Assembly: GCA_963780815.1 (NCBI GenBank)
Contig: CAWADG010000006.1
Span: 186,001-250,000 of the forward strand
Direction: 5' to 3'
Origin: VRUE01 sp963780815
Lineage (GTDB): Bacteria; Actinomycetota; Thermoleophilia; Solirubrobacterales; 70-9
Length of the DNA: 64,000 nucleotides
The number at the start of each line of letters is the position of its first letter. Positions within the stretch are counted from its first letter, which is position 1. This document shows positions 1 to 10,578 of this stretch, piece after piece. The notes beneath the pieces were generated by a model. It saw nothing but the letters and a program-made list of their open reading frames with translations, was not told the origin of the DNA and ran no database searches. The translations under genes were made by a program, and so were the position numbers.

Positions 1-1357
1 TGTCGAACTTCTTCACGCCGCTGTATCGGATCGTCGGGATGGCCCCGACGGCCACCCCTTTGGGCGCCCCACGAGGTGCGGAGAGGGAGAAAGAGCCTTT
101 GCATCTCGCCTGGCTGCCCTGACATCGCAGCGAGACCATCGCCCTACCCCGCTTCACGATCGCGACTCGGCTCGCGACGGCGTTCCCGGACCCGACCCTC
201 ACCGCGGCGCTGGTCTGGGAGGCGGAGCCGGCGAAGTTCGTCGCCGTCACCTGGCAGGAGTAGGAGCCGGCTTTCGCCGGCGTGAAGGTCGGTTGGGTGG
301 ATCCGGAGATCGGGCTGCCTTCCTTCAGCCACTGGTAGGCGAACGATTGCGGCGCCCGGTAGAAGAGCGAGGCCGGTGCGTCGCCGGCCCAGCCGCCCTG
401 CGAGCAGCTCAGCGTCGATGCCATCAAACGCGGGCTCGAGATCGTCGGCGGAGCGGTTCCAGCAGGCCGGCGCAGGATCGCGACGCCGTCGGGGAATTTG
501 AGGTTCGCGCCCGTGGTCGGCATGTCGCCGCCGCCGCCCCCGCTCAGGTTGGCGAAGGAGATGGCGGATTTGACCTGTTCGTTGGCCCAGAAGATCCTGT
601 TCGTGGGGGGATCGATCGCAATCGCCCGCAAGGATTCCGGGGGTGTTGCGCCGAGGACACTGAGGTTCGCGGTGCCGCTGCCGTCGAGCGCCGAAGATTC
701 GATCGTGCCGTCGAGGGAGCCCCAGAAGACCCGACCGGTGATCGGGTCCAGCGCGACCCCGGTCCCGTTCGTGGCGCTGGGCGCTTTCGAGATGTCGCCG
801 CCACCGTTTCCGTCCAGGTTCGCGTAGGAGACCTTGATGCTGGGAATGTTGAAGTTCGACCAGTAGATCCGGCCTGCGGCGGGGTCTATCGCCATCCGAT
901 TCGGCTGATCAATGGTTGCGCCGCTGGTGTTGAGGACCGCGGCGCCGCTTCCGTCCAGGTTCGCGTAGGAGATCTCATCGAGCTGAGAGTCGCTCCAGTA
1001 GACCCTGCCTGCGGCCCTGTCGATCGCGATCCCGATCGGCTCTTTCACTTTCACCGGGTCGGTGTTGATCTGGCCGCCGCCGCTGCCGTCGAGGTAGGCC
1101 CAGTAGATGCTGTCCGCGCCGACGTTGGCGAAGAAGACCTTGCCGTCGGCCGGGTCGAGCGCGATGCTCTCCGGCTGCGAGCTGACCACCCCGGTAAGGG
1201 CGAGATTTCCGGCCCCGCTGCCGTCGAGGTTTGAGTAGGAGATCGGCTGCCCTTCGTAATTGGTCCAGAAGACAGCGTCGGCGGCCGGCGCCGCGGCCGG
1301 GGTCGCGAGGAGCCCCAGTAGGGCCGACAGCACCGCGGCGAGCGATTGCCACCGCAT
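1..1357 (-). CDS. Secreted DGSG/YWTD-type beta-propeller repeat protein, C-terminus cut by window edge
   Basis: The frame is open from an ATG at 1357 to the left window edge (about 452 codons visible), so the gene is partial at its 3' end. Residues 1-27 form a signal peptide (MRWQSLAAVLSALLGLL then an Ala/Pro-rich cleavage region). Residues about 28-290 carry roughly six repeats of about 44 residues built on 'ISYANLDGSGGG ... GIAIDPAAGRIYW', the pattern of LDL-receptor YWTD-like six-bladed propellers. An Ig/PKD-like segment follows (YQWLKEGSPI ... CQVTATN). The start lies 2 bases after the stop of the upstream paralogue, so the two are probably cotranscribed. The role is probably extracellular and is otherwise unknown. 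Confidence 0.8.
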   Translation of the reverse strand, partial: MRWQSLAAVLSALLGLLATPAAAPAADAVFWTNYEGQPISYSNLDGSGAGNLALTGVVSSQPESIALDPADGKVFFANVGADSIYWAYLDGSGGGQINTDPVKVKEPIGIAIDRAAGRVYWSDSQLDEISYANLDGSGAAVLNTSGATIDQPNRMAIDPAAGRIYWSNFNIPSIKVSYANLDGNGGGDISKAPSATNGTGVALDPITGRVFWGSLDGTIESSALDGSGTANLSVLGATPPESLRAIAIDPPTNRIFWANEQVKSAISFANLSGGGGGDMPTTGANLKFPDGVAILRRPAGTAPPTISSPRLMASTLSCSQGGWAGDAPASLFYRAPQSFAYQWLKEGSPISGSTQPTFTPAKAGSYSCQVTATNFAGSASQTSAAVRVGSGNAVASRVAIVKRGRAMVSLRCQGSQARCKGSFSLSAPRGAPKGVAVGAIPTIRYSGVKKFD

Positions 1358-1359
1358 CG

Positions 1360-2928
1360 TCACCGCCTTCGCTCGCGCTTCGGGGCGAGCTCCAGCCGGA
1401 CCGTTCGCCGCTCGACCGCGCTGCCGTCCAGCGTCGCGCTTAGGCGGTGGCGCCGAGAGCTGCGCAGCCTAGCTTTCGCGCCGCGGCTGAGCCTGACCTT
1501 GACGATCTGGGTCCTTCCGGGGGGGATCGAGATCGACCGTTCGCCGTAGATCGCCGAAAGGCTCGCGACCTTGGTGCCTTTGCGGGGCGGCCGCACGGTG
1601 TTGAGGCGGATCCTGCCGGCGCAGGGTTCGGTGCCCGCCGGGCAGGTCAGCTTCAGCAGCGCCTTGCCGCGCTTGACCAGTGCGACGCGGGCCGCCTTCG
1701 CCTGCGGGGTCGGCGGGCAGCAGACGAACTGATTCCTGCTCGTCTGCGTGGTCGAGCCGCCGGCATTGGTCGCAGTCACCTGGCAGGCATAGTCGCCGCC
1801 CCCCGTCCCTTCCACACCGATGTCGGACCGCGTCCCGCCGCGGATCGGCTGCCCGTCCTTCAGCCACTGGTAGCTGAAGTGCTGCGGGGCCCGGTAGAGC
1901 TGGGCCTGCGGCATGTCGGCCGCCCAGGTTCCTTCGTCGCAGGTGAGGAACCGCGGCCGCAGCCCGATCTGGGCAGTCAGCTTCGGCGCGCCGGTGCCGA
2001 GCGGGGCCTTCAGCAGGGCGGGGTAGGCGATCCCCGGCGTAGTCGTCGCCCCGGCGAGGTTGAGGTTGCCGGCGCCGATGCCGTCGACCGGGGCGTACGA
2101 GATCGAGCCGCTGCCGATGAAGGCGCCGGTGTTGGCCCAGTAGACGAGACCCCTCGCCGGGTCGATCGCGACGCCGGCGGGGTAGTCGAGGGTCGCGCTT
2201 CCCGTGGGCAGGTCGCCGCCGCCGCTGCCTTCCACTTCGGCGTAGGAGATCTGCGGTTCGAACGAGGGATTCACGGGTGAGGACGCCCAGAAGATCCGGC
2301 GGTTGGATGGATTGATGGCCACCCCGGCGAGATACCGCCCCGCGGTCGAGGCGCCGCTCGTGTCGATGTCGCCTCCACCGCTTCCGTCGAGCCTCGCGTA
2401 GGAGATCGAGGCGCTTTCGTTTGCCCAGTAGATCTTTCCGGCGGCGGGGTCGACGGCGACTCCCTCGGGGTTGGTCACCGTCGCTCCCGTGGTGTTCAGA
2501 TAACCGCCGCCGCTCCCGTCGAGGTTCGCGAAGGCGATCGCCTGGGCTGCCGGCCCCTGGTTGTTGGCCCAGTAGACCCGGCCCGCGCCTGGGTCGACGG
2601 CAACCCCAGTCGGGACGTTGACGCTGGCGCCGGAGATCGGGAGGTCGCCGCCGCCGCTGCCGTCGAGGGCGGCGTAGGAGATCGTGGCCGGACCGCCGTC
2701 GCCGTTGGCCCAGTAGATCCGGCCCGCGGCTGGGTCGATCGCGATCCCGCGCGCGCCGGTGAGCGTCGCGGCGCCGGCGTCCAGGTCGCCGCCGCCGCTG
2801 CCGTCGAGGTTGGCGTAGGAGATGGTCGAGTTCGAGCCGAAGTACACACGATCGGCGGATGCCGGGGCGGCCGCCGCGAGCATTCCCGCGACGATCAGGA
2901 GCACTGCCGCCGGCCACCTCGTCCCCAT
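1360..2928 (-). CDS. Secreted DGSG/YWTD-type beta-propeller repeat protein
   Basis: This 522-residue protein is a paralogue of the gene immediately downstream. I chose the ATG at 2928 because it gives a clean signal peptide (MGTRWPAAVLLIVAGMLAAA, cleavage near ASA-D). The upstream extension of the frame would run into the divergent gene. Residues about 26-290 hold six repeats containing 'LDGSGGGDL' and 'GIAIDPAAGRIYWAN'. Residues about 330-390 look like an Ig-like domain (YQWLKDGQPIRGG, DYACQVTATNAGGS). The last ~120 residues are a basic beta-rich domain (LKLTCPAGTEPCAGRIRL). Binding partner or substrate is not evident. It is expected to be secreted or surface-bound. Confidence 0.82.
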   Translation of the reverse strand: MGTRWPAAVLLIVAGMLAAAAPASADRVYFGSNSTISYANLDGSGGGDLDAGAATLTGARGIAIDPAAGRIYWANGDGGPATISYAALDGSGGGDLPISGASVNVPTGVAVDPGAGRVYWANNQGPAAQAIAFANLDGSGGGYLNTTGATVTNPEGVAVDPAAGKIYWANESASISYARLDGSGGGDIDTSGASTAGRYLAGVAINPSNRRIFWASSPVNPSFEPQISYAEVEGSGGGDLPTGSATLDYPAGVAIDPARGLVYWANTGAFIGSGSISYAPVDGIGAGNLNLAGATTTPGIAYPALLKAPLGTGAPKLTAQIGLRPRFLTCDEGTWAADMPQAQLYRAPQHFSYQWLKDGQPIRGGTRSDIGVEGTGGGDYACQVTATNAGGSTTQTSRNQFVCCPPTPQAKAARVALVKRGKALLKLTCPAGTEPCAGRIRLNTVRPPRKGTKVASLSAIYGERSISIPPGRTQIVKVRLSRGAKARLRSSRRHRLSATLDGSAVERRTVRLELAPKRERRR

Positions 2929-3051
2929 CTGCCTCGATCGTACAGCCGCCCCAAGAGGTCCCCGCATTTTGCGGACTTTTTGCCGGTTCATCCGGTGGCG
3001 GGGGCGCCGAGTTGCGTAGTAGGTTGCCTTGATGGGCGTGGAAACGGCGTG

Positions 3052-3921
3052 ATGGGCGAGCCGGCGGTCAAACTGGACTCGGTCGAGGAATCGACGGCGG
3101 AGATCCGGGGCATAGCCGAGCGGGCCCTCGGGTGGGTGCGGGAGAGCGATGAGCGCGCCGACGAGGCCGAGAGAAAGCTCGCCGAGAGCGGGGCCAGGGC
3201 AGAGGCCGAGACTGTCGAGCTGAGACGGCGGGCGAAGGAGACGCTGCAAAAGCTCGGGGAGGAGGGACGCGGTCGGGTAGCCGCGGAACGCGCGAGAAGG
3301 CGCGAGGTGGAGGCTCGCGCCGCCCGCGCCGAGGAGGCCCGCGACCGCGCCGAGAAGGCGTTCGAGTCCGCTCAGGAGTCGGCCGCCGCCGAGCGCCAGA
3401 AGCTGATCGAGAACACCGAGGAGGCTGTCGCCGCCGCGATCAGGAGGACCGAAGGCGAGGCGTCGAGACGGGTCCGCGAGGTGATCGAGGCCAACCAGGG
3501 CGACTCCGACCGCCGGGTCGCCGCCGCCGAGCAGCGCGCCGCCGACGCCGAGGCCAAAGCCGAGGAGGCCCACGAGGCGATGATCCGGCTCGAGGCCGAA
3601 ATCGAGGAACGCGTCTTGAAGGGCACGGAGGAGATCCGGCGCGAGTCCGAGGACCGTGTCCGCAAACTGGTCGAGAAGGTCGAAGGCAAGGCGACCGAGC
3701 AGGCCCGCAAGCGCGCCGACGAGCAGCTCGAGGCCGAGTCGGAGCGGATCCGGATCCAGGCCGAGCAGCGCGAGGCCCGGGTCCGCGAGGCGGCCGAGGA
3801 GGAGATCAAGGCCAGCGCCAAGCGCGCCCGCCGCGAGGCGCTCGCCGCCGCCGAGGAGACCGCTCCAACCTGGTCCCGCGCCGCCGAGACCCCCGCCGGC
3901 CCCGGCTACCGCACCTTCTAG
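3052..3921 (+). CDS. Alanine/glutamate-rich coiled-coil protein
   Basis: This 289-residue protein starts MGEPAVKLDSVEES; the longer in-frame start at 2980 would overlap the divergent promoter region. Nearly the whole chain (about residues 15-275) is charged and heptad-rich (Glu, Arg, Ala, Lys, almost no Pro or aromatics), predicting one long coiled coil. It has no signal peptide and no membrane segment, and the last 15 residues are Pro-rich. It is divergent from the repeat-protein pair. Such proteins may be scaffolds or DivIVA-like partners, but no catalytic domain is visible and the function is unknown. A GC-rich sequence can inflate Ala/Arg/Glu content, but the heptad pattern is regular. 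Confidence 0.75.
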   Translation: MGEPAVKLDSVEESTAEIRGIAERALGWVRESDERADEAERKLAESGARAEAETVELRRRAKETLQKLGEEGRGRVAAERARRREVEARAARAEEARDRAEKAFESAQESAAAERQKLIENTEEAVAAAIRRTEGEASRRVREVIEANQGDSDRRVAAAEQRAADAEAKAEEAHEAMIRLEAEIEERVLKGTEEIRRESEDRVRKLVEKVEGKATEQARKRADEQLEAESERIRIQAEQREARVREAAEEEIKASAKRARREALAAAEETAPTWSRAAETPAGPGYRTF

Positions 3922-4017
3922 CCCCTCGGCCGCGTCTGAGCGCGCTCGGAGATTCGCCTATCCACGGCGGGGGCACCACTAGCATCCCTGTCCCCAGTGG
4001 GGTGTTTGGGGATAGAC

Positions 4018-6135
4018 GTGTTTGCTCGACTTATACGAACCGGGACCATGATCGTCGGTCTGTGCCTGATGATCGCCGCTGTCCAATCGACGCCGGCGAG
4101 CGCCGCCGGCCAGGTCGACTCGTTCTCGGCGGCGGTGTCGGCGAGCCAGGCGGGCGGGCATCCCGATCTCGGGGTTACGGTCTCGATCGAAGACCCGGGG
4201 GCGCCTGAAACCGCGAAATCGCTGACCATGGAAATGCCGACGGGCCTGACCGGCTACCTCAACTCGGTACCACTCTGCTCGCTGGCCGACCTCGCGACCG
4301 CCGAATGCCCGCCCGACTCCCAGGTCGGCCTCGCAACCACCCACGCCTCCCACGAAGTGGATCCCGACTTCCTCTTCGGGACCGCCCCCATCTACGCGGT
4401 GGCGGCGACCGGGAGCGGCGGCTACGGGCGCCTCGCCTTCACGATCCCCACCCTCGACTTCACCCAGTCGGTGATCGGCGCCGTCCGCACCGGCAGCGAC
4501 TACGGGCTGAGGCTGACCGCGCCCAACCTGCCGATCGCCGCTCCGCTCCAGGCCCTCGGGCTCACCCTCTGGGGGCTCCCGTACGACCCGGTCCACGACG
4601 CGGCGCGGTTCCCGCCTGGCTCGGAAGGCTGCCCGGGGCTCGCCGACGCGAGCTGCAACACCGAACCGACCGCCTCCGACGCCGCCGAGAAGGCTCTCGT
4701 CGGGTACCCGCCCACCTGCGGCCAGCAGCTCTCGCTCGGGCTCGAGCTTCAGACCTACCAGGATCCCGAACACCTGACCGGGGCGTCGACCACCCTCCCG
4801 GCGCCGACCGGGTGCAACTTCCTCGGGTTCCTGCCCTCGGTCTCGGTCCAGGCGAGCGCGAGCTCGCGGACGCGGAGCTTCCTCGACGTCGACCTCAAGC
4901 TGCCGCAGGAAACGGGGCCATTCCCGACCCAGTCCAGCGCCAAGTCGATGGTGATCGACCTCGGCGGCGCGCTGCGGCTCGATCAGGCCGCGATCGACAG
5001 CCACGCGGTCTGCACCGCTGCGGAAGCCAGGATCGGGACCGAGCAGCCGCCGGCCTGCTCGGCGCCGGCAAAGGTCGGGACGGTGAAGATTCAGACGCCG
5101 GTCGTGCCGCAATCGGGGGGCGGCGGGAGTCCGCTCGTGCCGCATTCGACCCGGGTCGCCATTCCCCAGATCGCCGGCTCTGCCTACTTCGGCGGTCCCG
5201 AACCCGGCGGCGGCTACCGCATCTACCTGCTGCCGAGAGGCTTCGGGATCGAGATGAAGCTCCAGATGCTGCTGAAGCCCGATCCGAAATCCGGGGATCT
5301 GGTCGCCAGCATTCCGGTCCTTCCCCCGTTCCCGCTGAGTGAGATCGACCTCGAGATGCCGGCCGCCTCCGGCGTGGTCGAGACCGCGGTCCGCTGCGCG
5401 CCCTACGTCGGCTCGAGCACCGTTACCCCCTGGAGCCAATCGTTGAGCCAGGTCTTCCAGATCCAGCCGCTCGCCCTCAGCACCGGCCCGGGCGGCACCC
5501 CCTGCCCGGGCGCGCCGGCGGGCGCCCGGGTCGTGCTCGCGCCGACCCACATCGTCGCCGACGGCAAATCGATCTCGACCGCGACAGCCGTGGTGACCGA
5601 CGCTGACGGCATCCCGGTCCCGGGCGAAACGGTCGAGTTCAGCTCATCCGACCCGGGGCAGGAGATCGGCCCGGTCCTCGACAACGAGGACGGCACCTAC
5701 AGCGCCGCGGTCACCTCATCGACGGCGGTCGGGACGCCGACGATCACGGCGAGGGTGGTCTCGGCCGAACCCGAGCTCTCGGGGTCGGCGCAGCTGCGCC
5801 AGGACCCGATTCCCTCGCCGCCCGCGCCCCCGGCCGCGCCGCGGGCGGAGAAGAGGAACGTGATCCCGAGCGTGAGGTTCGGCAAGCACCCGCCGCGCCG
5901 CACCCGGAGGCATCGCGCCGTCTTCACCTTCAGCGCCGACGTCGCCGGCTCGACCTTCTTCTGCAAGCTCGACGGCCGCCCCTACCACCCCTGCCCCTCG
6001 CCGACCAGGCTGTCGGGGCTGGAGGTGGGGAAGCACCGCTTCAACGTCTACGCCGTCAGCCCGTCCGGGAGCACCGGCGTGCCGGCGAGCCTGCGCTTCA
6101 CGGTCCTGCCGCCGAAGAGGCCGAGGACGGGCTAG
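4018..6135 (+). CDS. Secreted protein with bacterial Ig-like (Big_1/invasin) domain
   Basis: This is a large exported protein of about 705 residues. The GTG at 4018 is preferred because GGGGA sits about 7 bases upstream; a GTG at 3997 and an ATG at 4048 are alternatives, and all three leave the hydrophobic signal MIVGLCLMIAAVQS ending at ASA-A. The first ~480 residues are beta-rich with scattered Cys and no family I recognise. About residues 500-590 (VADGKSISTATAVVTDADGI ... VEFSSSDPG ... NEDGTYSAAVTSS) match the Big_1/invasin Ig-like fold. The last ~80 residues are a Cys-containing Ig-like module (FTFSADVAGSTFFCKLDGRP). Its stop overlaps the stop of the convergent NRDE gene by four bases. 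A surface or matrix role is inferred. Confidence 0.8.
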   Translation: MFARLIRTGTMIVGLCLMIAAVQSTPASAAGQVDSFSAAVSASQAGGHPDLGVTVSIEDPGAPETAKSLTMEMPTGLTGYLNSVPLCSLADLATAECPPDSQVGLATTHASHEVDPDFLFGTAPIYAVAATGSGGYGRLAFTIPTLDFTQSVIGAVRTGSDYGLRLTAPNLPIAAPLQALGLTLWGLPYDPVHDAARFPPGSEGCPGLADASCNTEPTASDAAEKALVGYPPTCGQQLSLGLELQTYQDPEHLTGASTTLPAPTGCNFLGFLPSVSVQASASSRTRSFLDVDLKLPQETGPFPTQSSAKSMVIDLGGALRLDQAAIDSHAVCTAAEARIGTEQPPACSAPAKVGTVKIQTPVVPQSGGGGSPLVPHSTRVAIPQIAGSAYFGGPEPGGGYRIYLLPRGFGIEMKLQMLLKPDPKSGDLVASIPVLPPFPLSEIDLEMPAASGVVETAVRCAPYVGSSTVTPWSQSLSQVFQIQPLALSTGPGGTPCPGAPAGARVVLAPTHIVADGKSISTATAVVTDADGIPVPGETVEFSSSDPGQEIGPVLDNEDGTYSAAVTSSTAVGTPTITARVVSAEPELSGSAQLRQDPIPSPPAPPAAPRAEKRNVIPSVRFGKHPPRRTRRHRAVFTFSADVAGSTFFCKLDGRPYHPCPSPTRLSGLEVGKHRFNVYAVSPSGSTGVPASLRFTVLPPKRPRTG

Positions 6136-6872
6136 AGAACCTGCTCCCACTCCGCCTGGTCGGGCGGGCCGGGGCAGAATTCGAACTTCAGCCGCTCCTC
6201 GCCGAGGGCCAGAAGTGAAGCCGAGACGGTGCCGAAGATCCCGTCGGCGCCGCCGTGGCGGACGTTGAGCGCCCGCGGGTCGTCGTAGGGGCGGTCGACG
6301 TCGGCCAGGAGCCCGGGCCAGCCGCCCCACCCTGCCGGGGCCCGGTCCCCGGGTTCGGGGGCCGGGGCCGGTGCGGCGTCGAACTCGGGCAGCCAGTAGC
6401 GCTGTCGCGGGTTGCTCATGTCGTCGAGGTCGGCGGCGGTGAGGATGTGGAGGCCGGGCGCGACGTCGTGCTCGGTGAGCTCGGCACCGTCGTAGCGCAG
6501 CCAGGTGACCCGGCCCGGCTCGGCGACGACGAGGTTGAAGGGGCGGACGAGGCTGAGGTCCTCCGCGGCCACCGCCCCGGCGCCGTTCGAGGCCGCGATC
6601 AGCGTCAGCGGCCCCCGGCTTCGCGCCGTCTCGTCGGTCAGCCCTGTCGGCTCGATCCGGTTGAGGATCACCGCCACCCGCCGCTCGCCGGGATCGGCCG
6701 CCAGCCAGGTCCCGCCCGACTCGATGTCGCGCCCGGCGATCACCCCCGGGTGCTGGTCCGGCCACCGTTCCGCAGGCGGCTCCCACGCCCGCGCCCTGAA
6801 CTCGTCCCGGGTCGAGGCGAGCAGGACCGGCCACCCGGCCTTCGGGTCGAAGGCGATCATCAGGGTGCACAT
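6132..6872 (-). CDS. NRDE/TANGO2 family protein
   Basis: This 246-residue protein begins MCTLMIAF and carries STRDE, the form of the NRDE signature seen here, near residue 22. Cys2 would be the N-terminal nucleophile expected of an Ntn-hydrolase-like fold once Met1 is removed. Length and the spacing of 'GGTWLA' and 'FNLVVAEPG' fit the TANGO2 family. In eukaryotes members are implicated in haem/lipid trafficking; the bacterial role is unsettled. The 3' end overlaps the convergent secreted-protein gene by four bases (shared CTAG), so the two transcripts are antisense at their ends. Confidence 0.85.
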   Translation of the reverse strand: MCTLMIAFDPKAGWPVLLASTRDEFRARAWEPPAERWPDQHPGVIAGRDIESGGTWLAADPGERRVAVILNRIEPTGLTDETARSRGPLTLIAASNGAGAVAAEDLSLVRPFNLVVAEPGRVTWLRYDGAELTEHDVAPGLHILTAADLDDMSNPRQRYWLPEFDAAPAPAPEPGDRAPAGWGGWPGLLADVDRPYDDPRALNVRHGGADGIFGTVSASLLALGEERLKFEFCPGPPDQAEWEQVL

Positions 6873-6889
6873 CGGCTTCTCGGCTGCGA

Positions 6890-8064
6890 CTACTTCTCCG
6901 GTTTGATGAGCCGGATCTTCGTCGTCTTGCTGTTTGGGCTTCCACCGGTCGGGGTGAAGGTGATCTTTGCCTTCACCTTCACCGCTCCGGTCCCCTCCAG
7001 CTCGCGCTTCTTCTTGCCCGTGGATATGACCTTCACATTCACCTTGCCGGCGGCGGTTGCGTTCTTTCGCTGCTTCTTGATCCCCTTGCCACTGAGGTTG
7101 AGCTGACCTGGCCCGGGAACGCTGACGACCAGAGTCGCGGTTCCCTTTGATTTGTTGAGCCGCTTTGCGGAAATGCTGAACATGTTCGACGGAGGGGGCG
7201 AGGCGAGGGCGGGGGGGAGAGCGAGTCGACCGCCACCCCTACCGGGCCGCCGGCGCCGGTGATGAAGCTCTGGTTCGGTTCCGACCCGTCGAGGTTGGCC
7301 CGGCCGATCGAGCTGGCGATCGCGCTCCCGTTGGCCCAGTAGATGTGCTGGCCGTCGACCGCGACGCCAAAGACGCCGCTGGTGCCGGTGATGAAGGCGG
7401 GGTTGACGATGGTCCCTTCCAAATTCGAGCGGCCGATCGTTTCCGTGCCGCGATTGGCCCAGTAGATGTGCTGGCCGTCGACCGCCACCGCGTAGGGGCT
7501 GTTGGCCCCGGTGATGAAGGTCTGGTCTATTGCGGAGCCGTTGAGATCGGCGCGTCCGATCGTGGTGCCGTCTTCGCCCATTCCCTGGGTGAAGTTGGCC
7601 CAATAGATGTGCTGGCCGTCGACGGCGATTCCGATCTTGGAGGTGATAGGAGGGGTTGCCCCGCTGATGAAGTTCGGGTTGGCGCCTGAGCCGTCGAGAT
7701 TTGCCCTCCCGATCGCGCAGCACCCGTTGGACCAATAGATGAACTGGCCGTCGACGGCCAGGCCCTTCGGAAAGTTCGCGCCGCTGATGAAGCTCTGGTT
7801 GACGCCGCTACCGTCGAGGCTCGCTCGCCCGATCGTTTCCGCGGTGTCGTTCGCCCAGTAGATGTACTGGCTGTTGACGGCGACCCCGATCGGATCGGTG
7901 GCGCCGGCGATGAAGCTCGGGTTCGGGCCCGACCCGTCGAGGTTGGCCCGGCCGATCGTTTCGGTGGCGCCGCCGGCCCAGTAGACGTAAGCGCCGGCCT
8001 GCTCCACCAGCCCCAGGCAACTCGCCATCGTGAGTAAGGCCAAGGCTGCCACCCTCGAGATCAT
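6890..8064 (-). pseudogene. Secreted DGSG/YWTD-type repeat protein, frameshifted near a run of seven G
   Basis: An ATG at 8064 opens a signal peptide (MISRVAALALLTMASCLGLV) and six to seven repeats of about 42 residues ('TIGRANLDGSG ... FITGA ... GVAVDGQHIYWAN'). The propeller frame runs into unrelated sequence at about 7215. The expected C-terminal domain (FSISAKRLNKSKGTATLVVS ... KIRLIKPEK) continues in the next frame and ends at 6890. The offset equals one missing base, and a seven-G run at 7211-7217 lies at the switch. The two halves together would give about 390 residues. It may be an assembly error or true decay. The domain order matches the paralogues at the left end. Confidence 0.75.
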
Positions 8065-8139
8065 GGCTCCTAACCTAGCCTGGCTTGCATGGGGGGCGCA
8101 AAGGTGGTCTGATCGAAGGACTCGAGCGGAGGAGGAAGC

Positions 8140-8478
8140 ATGGGATTTCTCGACAAACTCAAGGGGAGCGCCAAGCAGGCCGCGAGCCCCGGCGCGCAGG
8201 TGAAGGAGCGCGACAAGATACAGCGGATCAATCAGTCAGGAATCGAGGCGCAGGCCACTGTCGTGACGATGCGCGAGGTCGGCACCCAAATGGGTGGAGG
8301 GCACGAGATCGAGTTTGAGCTGACGGTGCATTCGGCAGACGGCGGGGACTATCAGGTGAGCATGAGCCAGACGATGCACGAGCAGACTCTTCAGGGCCTG
8401 GCCGAGGGTGGTGAGGCGGTTGTGAAGGTCGACCCCGACGATCCTCAGTCGCTTTTGGTCTGGGGTGCGGCGACCTGA
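8140..8478 (+). CDS. Small conserved-looking protein, function unknown
   Basis: This 112-residue protein has a strong ribosome site (GGAGGAGGAAG just before the ATG). The N-terminus is basic (MGFLDKLKGSAKQAAS). The rest looks like a small beta-sheet domain (EAQATVVTMREVGTQMGGGH, EIEFELTVHS, EAVVKVDPDDPQSLLVW). The phrases 'V..VDP.DP..L.VW' resemble DUF3592-like or SHOCT-less short proteins that form an OB-like beta barrel, but I cannot name a family. It lies 24 bases upstream of cysS on the same strand and is divergent from the repeat protein, so it may share the cysS transcript. Confidence 0.75.
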   Translation: MGFLDKLKGSAKQAASPGAQVKERDKIQRINQSGIEAQATVVTMREVGTQMGGGHEIEFELTVHSADGGDYQVSMSQTMHEQTLQGLAEGGEAVVKVDPDDPQSLLVWGAAT

Positions 8479-8502
8479 CGATTCCTGATTAGCATCCGCG
8501 CG

Positions 8503-9912
<1,410 letters not shown>

Positions 9913-9914
9913 CC

Positions 9915-10574
9915 GTGGCCGGGGGCGGCCAGCTCATCTACGGCAAGCGCCCGGTCGAGGAGGCCGAGCGCGGGAGGCGGAAGGTACGGCGGGTCTGGCG
10001 CGCGCCCGAGACCTCGCCCGAGCAATTGGAGCGGCTCTGCGGGTCGCCCGACCACCAGGGCGTCGTCGCCGAAGTCGACCCCTACCCCTACGTCGAGGGC
10101 AGGGCCCTGCTCGCCCAGGAAGACTCGCTGCTGCTCGCCCTCGACCAGATCCAGGACCCGCGCAACCTCGGCGCCGTCTGCCGCTCGGCCGAGTTCGCCG
10201 GCGCCGCCGGCGTCGCGATCCCGGAGCGGCGCTCGGCCGAGGTGACCGCGGTCGCCTGCAAGGCCTCGGCGGGCGCGGTCGAGCACCTCGAGATCGCCCG
10301 CGTCCGCAACCTCGCCGACTGGCTCGCCGAAGCGAAGGCGGCCGGCTACTGGATCTGGGGAGCCGACGCCGACGCCGAGGACCCGCCCTGGGCGGTCGAC
10401 CTCTCGGGGCCGACCGTTATCGTGCTCGGCGGCGAGGGGAAGGGGATCCGCCCGCGGGTCGCCGACGCCTGCGACGGGCTCGTTGCGCTGCCCCGTCGCG
10501 GCCGGGTCGAGTCGCTCAATGTCTCCGCCGCGGCGACCGCATTGCTGGTCGAGGCGGTCCGCCAGCGCCGGTAG
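9915..10574 (+). CDS. rlmB: TrmH/SpoU-family 23S rRNA (guanosine 2'-O) methyltransferase
   Basis: This 219-residue SPOUT-fold enzyme is expected to methylate a 2'-hydroxyl in rRNA with S-adenosylmethionine. The N-terminal RNA-binding segment (LIYGKRPVEEAERG) is followed by the three SpoU motifs: 'LDQIQDPRNLGAVCRSAEF' (catalytic Arg/Asn), 'IVLGGEGKGIRP' and 'ESLNVSAAATALLVEAVRQR', which form the knotted SAM site. It starts at GTG 9915, 2 bases after cysS, so translation is probably coupled. The specific target (RlmB-type position) is inferred from domain layout and neighbourhood. Confidence 0.92.
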   Translation: MAGGGQLIYGKRPVEEAERGRRKVRRVWRAPETSPEQLERLCGSPDHQGVVAEVDPYPYVEGRALLAQEDSLLLALDQIQDPRNLGAVCRSAEFAGAAGVAIPERRSAEVTAVACKASAGAVEHLEIARVRNLADWLAEAKAAGYWIWGADADAEDPPWAVDLSGPTVIVLGGEGKGIRPRVADACDGLVALPRRGRVESLNVSAAATALLVEAVRQRR

Positions 10575-10578
10575 CACC

